A program made the position numbers and the translations under genes. DNA of 64,000 nucleotides from Carya illinoinensis (taxonomy: Eukaryota; Streptophyta; Magnoliopsida; Fagales; Juglandaceae). The notes under the pieces were generated by a model. It had not been told where the DNA came from and made no database searches. It saw nothing but the letters and a program-made list of their open reading frames with translations. The stretch lies in contig NC_056762.1 of NCBI RefSeq assembly GCF_018687715.1, forward strand, positions 37,652,864 to 37,716,863, in the 5' to 3' direction. Below, in pieces: positions 47,541-59,900 of the stretch. Position 1 is the stretch's first letter. The number at the start of each line of letters is the position of its first letter.

Positions 47541-48103
47541 ATTAATTCTGAGCTCCTTTTTCGTTTGTTTTGTAGAGTAAAAAAGAAAACATTCTTGGTA
47601 CGTAAAACGACATGATCATGATCTTTTAAGTAAAGCCAAAGGAGAGGGACAAGATCCATACCCGCCCGTTAGTAATGTCAAAGCTTTTTTCTTACCCTTC
47701 TGCCGATCAGTTATAAATGTAAGGCTGTTTTGTCTCGGCTATACAGAGCTCAACATGTAGTGCGCGCATGCATGCATCCACATTTTGTCGTTTGGGAAAC
47801 ATTTAATAGCGATCGGTATTGCACACCCTATAATATGTCATTAAAAATTGATCAAGAACTGTCGTTTAATTAAAAAGCCTCGAGGAGGAGGCAAGTTTCA
47901 CGCGGATCAAGCCCCAGTGAAATTGACAAAACTTTACAAGGATAGTTATAACTAATATATCATATTAATTAAGATTGTGTTTTCTTTGAATTATTAGAAA
48001 CCATGCACGTTTTTGTTTTCATATATAGCTCGAAAGGATTAACATCTTTTAGAGTTACTATCCATCAAACTTTGAAGATCGATTTGAGTACGAACGATTT
48101 AGG

Positions 48104-48312
48104 ACTGGTTATATAAAATCAAACTATCTTATTTCATATTATATAATCATTATAATTTTTTTAAATTCTCATATAAAATATAATAAATAATTTAATTTTT
48201 TCAAATCTTAAAACAAAACTAATATTAAAAAATTATATTATAACAATATTTTATTCGATTTTTAATAAATTAAACATCTCATCTCATCAAAGATGCATAA
48301 CCAAACGAGATA
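48104..48312 (-). mobile_element. AT-rich MITE, copy 2
   Basis: On the minus strand it begins near CTCGTTTGGTTATGCATC, then GATGAGATGAG, and its core (GAATAAAATATTG, AAATTATTTATTATATTTTA, AATTTAAAAAAATTATAATG) matches 36908-37085. It is about 30 bases longer, through AT-rich indels. Confidence 0.6.
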
Positions 48313-50973
48313 TTAGAAACATGAAATAAGTATTTCGGTTTGTAGATTTTTACTAATCCTATGCTAACATTAACATTGATTGATGTATTTTTTTTGTTGT
48401 TGGTAGTTTGGTCCCTAGCTAAAAAAAATAATTAAATAAATAAAGGAAAAGAAATGAAAACATGTGTAGTGGTTCCCTAGAATGTAATTAGTGTACTGTT
48501 TTATTAGGTCGTGAAGGTAGTGTGGGGGGAGGCGAGCCGGACGATGGCGTGCTGAAAAAGCCAACGGCGTGAATCTGCAGAGAAAAGTGACATTCCAACG
48601 TCGTTGATGGCCGGGAAGTCGCAGTGGGGTCACCGTCACAGCTGTAGCCTTGTCCTATTATCGGCCCTCTGATTGCGACCTTCGCATTGTAGGATGGTCC
48701 CCGCTGATTAAACTAAAACAAAAACAAAACACAAATATCAATAAAATATAAATAAAAACAAGTGAGCAGTAGTGGTCCCACTCTCCCCACTACGAGAAAC
48801 TTAGAGATCATCCCCGCCTTGTCCCTCTCATGTGGCCCACAATCCTGACCTTTCGTTTTCCTTTTTCCTCTCTTCTTTGATGATGATGTTTTTATCTTTT
48901 CCTTTTTCTTTTTTTTTTTTTCTTTTTTTGTGAAATGAATTATGTTAAAATAAAAACTCCAATATATTAGATTTGTGGAGCATACTTGGCTGATAGGAAG
49001 AGAATTTACTGGACAAGTCACTTAAGCAAATTTTAAATAAAGAGTTTACTTGAAACATGCTCAACATTTTATTCAAGTGAATAATTTAAAAATTATAAAA
49101 TTAAAATTTCATCATTTGACATTATCAATATATACTTAATGAATAATATAGTTGTTCTGAACAATGAAATTTTATCTTAAAAGCGTATTTTATCATTTCT
49201 TAATAATAAAATTTTATGCAACTTTGTAGACGTAGTCATATTATCGAACCATATTAATTTTTATATCAAATGATTAATTATTCTTATTTATTTATTTTTT
49301 TCTAAATCCTTTAAATGCGCATAGTCTAATAGTTTGACATGCATACATACGCATCAGGCAATCTGAATATAAACATAAATAGATTATATAAAAACATATT
49401 CACAAATTAGAATAATTTCATATGATTTATTATATTTATTTTATAATAAAAATAATTTCATAATTTAACATATCATATCAATTTAAGTCTAAATTTATTT
49501 TTATATAATTCTATTGTAACTAAAAGATTTCTCTGTTAATAGTCCATATATTCCAAACTCAAAACAACTTGCTAATCACCATTAAATATAGAAATGAATA
49601 TTTAGAACCCCAATTGTCTAATTTTATTATAATATTTGAGATGGATAATAATGCTGCTATATACACGAATGGAACAATAATGGTGGGCTGGTTGTCGGTG
49701 GTGAGTACGATGTGACGTGTGAGGATCTGTACCGTTCTTTGGTTTTTGGGTGAGGGGGGACGTGTTTTTTGATTATAGGTCCTACAAGGAACAAACGTTA
49801 GGTTGATTAGGTATTTCAGTAATCAGGGCCTGCAAATACTTTATTAGGAGGGCGGCCATAACATAACGCAACATACCAACATAGAATTTCGACACAACAT
49901 GAAGGACAATGTCGTGGCGCGGACTTGTTGCCCCCATGGACAAACCAGATTCTGACACGTAAGAGCCGGCTGACTTTGCTCCAGATGCGACGTTTCATCA
50001 CTAGTAAAAAGGAATAAGGTGGCCTTATTTCATCGCAGTGATTCGGCTTCTTCAAAAATTGAGTGTTCCTCACGAGGTAAAAACGACTGTTCCTCACGAG
50101 GTTCAATCCGAGAGGGACGCCCCAAGCTATGAAAGGTCGTGGATGCGTGATCTTGCATACTTTAAAGTGAACCACCCAATCAGATTTTCTCGATTTAACA
50201 CACACACACACACAAAAGCAGTTTAAGGTCGGGCCTAGCCCTCGTTGACATGAAGATTGCAAGACATGATTGATACAGAACTTTCGAAAGGATTGATGGA
50301 AAGGCCAATAAATCAAATGGCTAATAGCCTGTCAAAATTATATTAAAAAAAAAGAAGCCAACTGCTTTTGTCTACACATCATGCCACGCAAACATCTATC
50401 TAATTTGATGATACACAGAATGGTAAGCTTTCACACGTGGGCATCACATAGATGCTTCCTATGATCATTATTAGGATTACTGATACAAATATGACATGAC
50501 GGTATAAAGAGTTTTGCTTATAGACAAGCTTCTGGGATGGGACATGTGGCCTAAGTGGTCCCCCGTTGACGGTATATACTAACCCAATGCGATCCCCCCC
50601 ACCCAACACAAATCTCGAACAAACCGGAGCTATCGAAGGACAAGGACATAGCAATATAGCATTATCTTGAATATTTTCGAGTTAGTCGAGGGGAGAGATG
50701 TCTTAATCTGCTTATTATTTCGAAAAAAACAAAAGAAAGAAAGAAAGAAAATGCTTGAGCAGGCACAAAAAGAAAAGGGCAAAAGGTTTTAAGATTGGAG
50801 GGCCTAGCCATGTGCTACTACTATATGCTTGCATTATTTACAGTACAAAACTTTATCTCAAATCACGTGTAGGATGAATACAGTTGAGTAATACCCATGG
50901 GAATACAAAGGGGCCAACACACACACCCCACCCACCATTTACAAGAAACTTCCAAACTGCCTGCATTCAAGTT

Positions 50974-53900
50974 TCACATCACGGTACACTTATTCTCTTT
51001 TGATTTTGCTTCAGGTCTGGAGGACGAGGACGAGTCCGAGTCCCTGCCAGTCGTTCTTGGCACCTGCCAAAAGCCATTAGTCAAGGCAATAATTTGTAGC
51101 TTGCAGTCATGAGGGGAAATCTATGTAGAGCATAGCAATCATGCTCTGGTTGATTGCAGGGAATGATGATATTCGTGAAACAAGATGCAAATACGTGATG
51201 GCCAAAAAAAATTCTCTAAATTTCAAATGTTTTGTCTCTACTTCACCATCTCAGCCACAAGCAGAAATATACTCAACTGAATAGGATAAAACATAATCTC
51301 ATAACAAATAAAAATCGGAAAGAAAATGCATGAATTTTGACTACTAATGATAATCAAGTGCGTGATTTTATAACATCAACGACTTCATATCAAAATGTAT
51401 TGTTCTTGAACATCTTTTTAAAAAATTAAAAAGGTATTGCCCCACCGTATTTGTATGAGAGATCAAGGCAAGAAAAAGTTCCGTTGAACAAGTTCAACAA
51501 AGTTATAATAATCTACACAAAGATTTCACATCATGTAGGTCATCACAGCTTCAGTAGTGTTCTATCACGGATTTGTGCCATGAAATAATGAGTGCATGAA
51601 CTTCCCATAATCTGGAAATTGTGGCCAAGAATCCTGTAAACGATAGTTGAGAGCACATAATACGCAAGTCATTTCCATTCATTACTCCTCCCACTGGGAT
51701 TTCCAGACTGAAAACACAATTTTCAATAGAATATCCAAAAACGAAGCCCAGGAATTCCCATTGCAGTTTTACTGTCATATGTTAAGTGCTCCTACTCATC
51801 CACAACGAAACACCACCTGCCCAAGCGGGTGCTTCCCCTTCCCTCTCCGCAACAAAAGGGAAAAGGGGAAGAATAAATACACTTGCAATCCTCCAACAAC
51901 AGGCGTTTTGCAACATTACTTTTTCCAATTACCCAAAACCAACAATAACACCCTCATCCAATTCCGACAGCTAAGATAGATGAAAAAGGGAGACATGGCA
52001 CGATTTTGACAGTTGGATCCTATCTGATTTTGAGAGTGCAATGTGTTATTTTGGTAGTTTGGGGTGCTAAGTTTAATATGTTATACTTAGCAGAAATGGG
52101 TACAAATTATATTCCCCCTTAGCCCACCCTCCCAAAAAAAAATAATAGGAAAATATATCTAGCAATGGATCTCAATCTCTCATATCTAAAGATGGTTTGT
52201 TAGATTGCTCTATCTCAAACAACAATTTGTGTCTTTTTTTGTTTTTGGGGGGTGGAGAGAGAGAGAGAGAGAGGCACAATGAATTGCTTATCAGAAAGTG
52301 ATTTAGGACAAGATATTTTGTGTTGCTAACACAACGTGACTACTGAAGCTGCAGATAACGCCTAGCCACACTAAGTTTAATATTCTTAATTGTAGGAAAA
52401 AAAAGCCTAGATGCATAATTTGATTTCATAGTTAATCAGCAAACTAACAAGAAACTGCAATAGTTTTGGTATATGTGTAATCTTTAATCAACATAGAGAT
52501 ATATAGCCTATGATTTTTTTACCCTGATGAAAGATTAGCATGAAAAATGCATAAGAAATGACACAACATGTCCACCAGGATATGACACTCGTCTGAAAAT
52601 TTAAAGAATGATTCACCTCCATTCCCTTTAACTTTGCATAATACAAAGGATACTTAGGATATCTTGTCAGGAAACATAGTTCACATGTAATTACTCTTAG
52701 GGTGTGCTACATACCCCCCAAAACAAAGTGATAACCAATGTTTTGATTTTGGGGGGGCCCATATCCATGACACGACACTCGTGCCTTTGTCCACAAATAC
52801 TACAAAATATATAAAGAACTTAAAAAAAATACATCTTGGCCAAAAACAATAGAATTCCTTCCATTTGCGCTCACAATAATTGAAACAAAGTCCAAACTCA
52901 GTTTAACCCATCATGCTCACAAAACCATTCAACTGGACAAGTCAAATAATACCAGTCCTTCTAAACTGCTCCAGCACAATATGCAGCCATAACTTCTAAC
53001 CAGTAAAATCGTGTATGAGAAGGAAGATGCAAAATGAGTCAACAGGCACAAACATACATGTGCTGACATAGTCCAACACTTGCAACTATACCTTGCTCTA
53101 GTATTTGATCTTAACAGAACACTCTGACCACTAAAACCCTAAATCACAGGTCTTACTTATAAAAAAAAAAAAACCCTAAATCACAGGAAGTCAATTCATA
53201 TAGAAAGAATATCATGATTTTCTATTAAACCAGAATTAGCATAAAATAAGGAGAAACAGCCCTACATCTCCAATGACATCAGACACATGAAAAAAAATCA
53301 ATTGGAAATCATATTTAAGAAGAAACCCATATCAAATTCATGGATTGCAACTTTCCACTAAAAATTTACTTTTCCAACCTCCAAAAAAAATTATGGGCAT
53401 CGTAATTGGGTCAAAGCTTACTCTCTAGCAGATGCAGTACTCTTCTTCTCATTTTTTTGACTCAAAACCCTAATTCAAATTTAAAACAACTTGAACTAGC
53501 CTATTACTACACTTGTTAAGGCCTGACAAACTGATACAACCCAGACCACTAGCAAAGAACTGATGATAGATAGTTATCCAGTTTCCCCAGATTAAAAGCT
53601 AATTTAAAAGCTTAAGAACCGTTTCTTATGAAAGAAGGGATGGTTTTGGTCTTCCCAATGGCATGCACTGCACATTAAAAGAGATGCAAAACCAGCTTGA
53701 AGTTGAAGGCAGTGGTTGCTATGTTATAGCAAAACAGGATGAGTTAAGCATGTTAAGAGGTGGTAAAGGGGGCAGTAAGGTCCAATCAGGGGGAGTCAAA
53801 TCACAACTCATTTACACAAAAGAGCGGGCTTGGCATGTTAAGAGATGGGCCGAATCCTATAAAATTAAATAAAGGAAAAAAGAAAGTTGGGTTTGGCCCA

Positions 53901-56900
53901 ATTTCGATATCCAGACCCAAGAGAGTGAGGCGGGTCAAAAGGAGAAGTGGGTCATCTATATTCAAAGTGGGTTCTACGTTGGGAGTTGGCGTAGAGACAG
54001 CTGAAACTGGCTGCCCCCACCAAGGGTGAGTTCGCCAACGAGTGGAGCACCCCCCCTCAATGTTCTCTTCATCAAAACGACGGCACCCACGACGAAACCT
54101 AAGGTATTGTCAAGTCTTGGAGAAGATTCTGGGTTTTCCACTAACCCAAAACTTCAAATGGTGCCCATGGCTCCACCACCCATGACGGAGGGAACCAGTT
54201 CCTCGGTACCTCTTCAAGCACCTTGTGGATCGACACATAGCTCTAGCCAAGGAGGTGATAGCATCAATGGCATTGTGGAGGAGATAGTTCGAGATTTAGG
54301 AACTGGTGTGGAGGAAAGGACGGGGCAGTCATTCGTGCCTTACCGGGAGGAATATTTAGGGCCTGACCCACAGTTGGGAGTTGAGTCTACGGAAGATGTT
54401 GTCCCCATGGTCTCTCTTCCACCGATTAACAATATACCCGATTCATCATCAGATTCGGTTTTGAAAAAGGTAAGCAATATACAACAATGTGTGGGGATTA
54501 CATGTAGAGGATTTGAGGATTAATTCACAGCACTACTCATTGCAATAGAGGCGGGTCACATACTTGGAACAAAATCAAGATCTAAGAAGAGCAGAAAGTT
54601 AAAACGTCTTACTTGGGCAATCAACTATGACACTAAGGGAGGTAGTCCAAGTCAAGGGAGGATCAAAGGGAAGACATAACCAATTGTATATTTCTAGTAG
54701 GCTCCTTCAGAGTTTACAAGTATTGAGGAGTGTGTTGGGGATTTTACAGTGACTTGGTGTATGGGCAAAACCTGGTTTGGTGGGATAGGCATTGGTGCAA
54801 TAGTGGTGGTTTGGTGAGAGCTCGGGGTAGGCGCATCTTTGGGCTTGGGCTTTGTTAGGATCTTTTTTCTAGATGGGCTTTATGTTCTTTTTTTCCTCGT
54901 ATCTTTTTTTGCACCTCAACTAGGTGTTTCTCTTGTATACATCCAACGTACTTGGCTATGCCTATTGGTATTAATAAATTTTTACTTATAAAAAAAAAAA
55001 AAAAAAAAAAAACTAATTTAAGCCATGCATAGGTGTTGTTCTTGTATATGTTCCATGTACTTGGCTTCGTCTATTTTAATAAAGAATTTATGTACTGATA
55101 AAAAAAACTAATTTAAATAAATCCAGATGTAATTTACACAATGAAACAAGAAATTCTACCTGGGGACCAATGATCATCCTCGAACTTCCACTGATGGATG
55201 ACTGCTGTGAATTAGAACGCTGAGGTTGTTGTTCAAACTCCTGTTGTTGCAGAGCAATCGCCAATTGTAGATCAGAACTGCCACAACAAATTACAAACAT
55301 TTTATTACAAATTGGAAGCCCACAAGCATGCTATACTCAAGAATTAGGAAAAGGAAGAATGAAAAAGACCTGGACAAATTCTTAAAAACAATCATTCTAA
55401 TGCATAAAAAGGAAAACAAGGCTGATTTTTAAACATTGGCCTTCAAAGTTCACACTTTTCTGATTATATTGACTTTAGCATCAGCATTTTTTCCGAAAAG
55501 TAATTTAACAACAACAATTAAATATCCCATTCTGAAAGAATAAAAAAGGACATTTATTACACAAAACAGATAAAAGCAGATTGTGATACAGAATTGACTG
55601 GATCTAGAGACCATGCATGGTATCTGTTCTCAAACAAGAAATTAAGAAATCAAGTATGCACCAGTAACAAAGTTGAGATAATTACTTTCCATCCAAACCC
55701 ACTTGTGCTGAGCTATTGATGCTGGCAAGATAGTCCTAAGGTACATAAATTCAAATTAGTATCATGGAAGCAACAGCTGATGAGCTTAGGTCTAAACAAC
55801 ACAAAAATACACACAGCAGTGCTGGCCATAGCATTATGTTCATCCCATGTGTCATTTGCACGACTTTCTGCTCTGAATTCCTTAAAGTTACCCGTCATGA
55901 ACAGAGTATCCCCATTGACCTGAAATGAAAAGCATGGGAGGAATTATAATTAGGATACCAAACTTCAATGTAACACCCAACTAGATACTGATATTAGAAT
56001 GATTAGACTTAAAAGACTTAAAAGACACCAGTTGATTATCAGTTGGAAACATCACATTTAAAAACAAAGAAAAAATTGGAAAAGGGAAAAACAAACCCAC
56101 ATTTGGATTCATTCTAGGATACCACTATGAAAAATATCACATTGATTGCTTCTATTCTACCAATACAGGCACAATATCCATGATAATGGTAGCCATTGTC
56201 ATGCATTTATACAAAAAAAGATTTGCATACAAACATACATACGTCCAATACTTTTTCAACCCTACAAAGGACCATAGCCTATGCATTAAAACCATTTCGG
56301 AGAAAATAAGCAGAAGTAGAAAACAAAACAGACAAACAAACTTAGTTTTGGCATTTTCGCTAAAGAATTTAACACCTTTGACTTCACACAAAAGGTAAGC
56401 GTCAAGAATAAACACTTCAATCAGATTTCTGCTAGGATTAAAGCAGCGACTAAATGTTGAAAAATTGATAATAATTGATAATGTGACCCAGTAAACAAGA
56501 TAACAGAGTAAGCAATTTACCTCATTTAATTTTTCCCACACCAAATCAGGCTGATTTATGTAACCTTGGTCAGTAGCTAGAAGATAAAGTTCACCATCAA
56601 ACTGCAATGATAGAAGATTTGGGTATTATCTGGGAATTGATGTTTTCAGGGACAGTGGAACTTGAAGCTTACAAAATTGTATACGTTTTCCTCAAATGTT
56701 CACCATTAAAATATGTAGTCAGAAGTTCATAAGCAGAAAAATCAGTAATTAACCCTCATAAAAGAACATACCAGCTCTTACTGACCTTAAACATGGTGCT
56801 GAAGTGATTATTACGGAAAAATACACAAAGTTCACGTTCTTTAAGACCATCTCGTAAGCAGAAAAGGCTGCAAAAGTATTGAAAGGCAATCATATTGTGA

Positions 56901-59900
56901 ACTTCACAGCTTCCACCGTGGCAAAACATGTGGATTAAAATAGGATTAGGAGCTATGAGATGAACAATAAATAACATACCCATTAATGGTCAACTGGCTA
57001 GCATTGTTTTTCAAAAAATTCTGGATAAGCTCCCCTATAGCCAATCAGAAAGCAAAAGAAGACGTTCTTTTATATAAATTTGAGCTCATATTAATTGGTT
57101 AATTAATAGAAACAAACATGTCACACACAGCACATATCAACTTCTTTGATGTACCACTAACCTTCTTGTGGAGTAATTTCATCTTTAGATCTTGCACTAT
57201 GGGTATCTACAGTGCTTTCGTCAGCTTGTTTCTCAAGAACCACCTCACCCTCATACATAGGCTCCCGTTCCTCAAGAACTGTGTTTCTTGAATCCAATAT
57301 ACATTCCTCTCCTTCATATATGGGCTCACTGCCATCAACACTGGAAGTCAAAGATTGGGCAGCATCGATGTGCTGAATCCTGCCACTAGATAAATCTGAA
57401 TTGGCATTTGGTGAAGATAAGTATGATAATTCTTTTGTGCTACAATCACCTAGCTTATCTGCAGGTTCATGAACATGGGTTGTGAAAGTGGATTGCTTAA
57501 CTTCTTTGCCCCCTCTAGAGATACAAATATCGCTCTTTTCCAAAGATGCAGTTTCTCTTCCAGGAGAAAGGGAAGGGGCACTTCCACTCTGGAGTAACGT
57601 GTCAACACCACTAATCTCAGCCACATCAATGTGAAGGCTACGTTCTTCAGACTCCACATAAGTTGACTGATCAAGGTAATTACCCACATTAGTCTTCAAG
57701 AAAGAAGTAGCTGCTTCTTTCCCTGTATTATTTTTTGCAGATATAAGATCACTGCCATTGCTTGTGGCATTGCAATCATCTAAAATAGATGGTTCCAGTT
57801 TAGGCAAATTGTTGTCTTCAACACCAATGTGCCTCTCTAATCTATCTACAGAATCTACAGGCATAACGTCCCCACTTCCATATGAACTAACAGAGTGAGT
57901 TCCCCCATTAATATTGTCTACAAGAGTATCACCCACTGAAGTTGGCCTTGCAGCCTGAGACAGCTCCAGGGCTCTCAAAAGCTCTGCTTCTTCTTCAAGG
58001 TCTCCTTTTCTTGCTTTCTGGTGATCAGGGAGTGAGTGTGGAGAATCATCAAATGATGTAGTTTTCGAAAGGCATGGAGAAGGAACTCCTAGGGTTGCAG
58101 TCGTTGCAGCAACAAAATCAACACAATCTTCTTCAAGGGCCACAAGCTCTCCCATTAAAGCATTGTACGACTTTGACCCAATGGCAATAGCGGTACCAGT
58201 GTCCTGGAAAACACAAGTTCTATTATCAAACCAAAAGGCTTGATCCAACACTATCAGACCATTCAACACCTGAGCAGATTAGTTGCTTATTGTAGCCAAC
58301 TGATAGCAAATATGTAGCCTTTAATAACTACATATTCCAACTTCCAAAAACAATAAATTATTATACCAAGTCTACCAATTGCAAGGTGCCCAACAGCAGT
58401 AATAACTTTTTTAATAGTTGAATGCAAATTAAGACATCCAGCAACCCTATATCCTCTACTCTTTGTTTACATGGGTGGGGATGCCATTTGGTCCAAAGAC
58501 CATTGGCCCAAAACTGTAGTTTTTATGACAGCCAGAGAACAAAAGCAATAAAACAGAAAAGAGGGAAGCACGAGAAATTACCTATTTAACCCCCAAGAAT
58601 TCCTGGCTAATTTATATATATATATATATGTAAATTCCTTGCTAAATTTTAAGAGCTCGAGAGAGAATCTACTGAAGGAAAAAATATGCCGTAGACAAGT
58701 CATTGGCGATATGGAAGTTCAAAAACAACGCATGAGAGGCTTAAAGTTGAATATAATGGATAAGGACAAACTGCAAATGTATGGCATGAACAAGATTGTA
58801 GAAATCCCAGATCATATCTCATTGAACACGAGAAACCAACAATATTATGCCATTTAAAGAAAAAACTTGAAATGTCTCCAAGTAAATTATACTAAATAGT
58901 ATGTCTGATGCCAGAGAAGTGCAAACCTGTGGATCAACTATCCAACCATGATATAATGGAATGTCCAGTAGATCAAAAATGGCACACTCTGGAGTAAACT
59001 CAAAATCATCTATCCTGCAGGTATCACGAAACTTTTGATCAGAACAATGTAAAGAAAACACCAATAAATGATCCCTAGAAGAATAATGATCCCTAGAAGA
59101 ATAAAAAATTTCGAACCTCCTGAATTTTATATTTACATCAATGCCAGTTGCAAGTTGAGGAAGCAGATCAATTGCATCAGAAATGTTCTGTTGTTGATTT
59201 TCAACATAGCCTGCATCCTTATTCTGCAACACAATAAGAAAAAACAGTTAATTGAATTTACCCAGTAAATAGCAGGCTTATAAGTGACAAACAAATAAAG
59301 AACTTACATTGAAATTACTGTTGGAATCAATTAGTCTATCAGCAACCAGTGCAAGCAATTTCTCCTGTGAGACTTCAACTGTATCCGGACTCAAATTCAA
59401 GTTATTCCTAAGCAGAAGAACATTACCTGCAGCAACCCCAAAGGTAAACCATCCATTTCCCAGTAAATACTGACAAGACCCACGAACCATTGAACCTTTA
59501 CTGGCATAAAAGCTAGGGCAACGCAACCCCTACCCCCAAGTTAAAGAAAAAAAAAAAATGGTAGTTTTTTTTATAGACAATAAAATTTTATTAAATCAAG
59601 TAAATAAGGGAAGCCCATTGAGCTATGCTACTTGTGTACTTGGGCTATATCCCATTTTTATATTAATAAAATATTTCTTGTAAAAAAAAAGTAAATAGGC
59701 GAAGCCCAAGTACACAGGAAGATACAAAGAGAACCACCCTAGTAAGAAGTTATGAGCTCGGTATGAATTCAAGAAAATCATGAAAACTAGCCCTGTTGAG
59801 GACAATAACAGAAGCCCACCAGAATAAGGTCTGGAAGAAGAAACAACTAAGATCATCCATAGAGCATTCACAATCTTTAAAGCTCCAAACATGATTTATT

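Larger units (their letters stand above)
44842..50973. other. Intergenic region between KNAT7 and the MINDY gene
   Basis: About 6 kb without a supported gene. The 117-codon frame at 45817-46170 ends in low-complexity sequence and has no recognised domain. The 166-codon minus frame at 49816-50316 has no domain either. Near 50065-50105 a 17-bp phrase, ACTGTTCCTCACGAGG type, occurs twice. Microsatellites lie at 46678-46714 and 47510-47535, and a MITE at 48104-48312. Confidence 0.6.

Noticed and set aside
49816..50316. 166-codon minus frame
   Set aside because: No recognisable domain, odd composition and a CA microsatellite inside; treated as chance.
54026..54523. Host gene on plus strand in MINDY intron 11
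   Set aside because: Opens on a GTG, overlaps another remnant frame and is followed by a LINE 3' end with poly(A) and target duplication.
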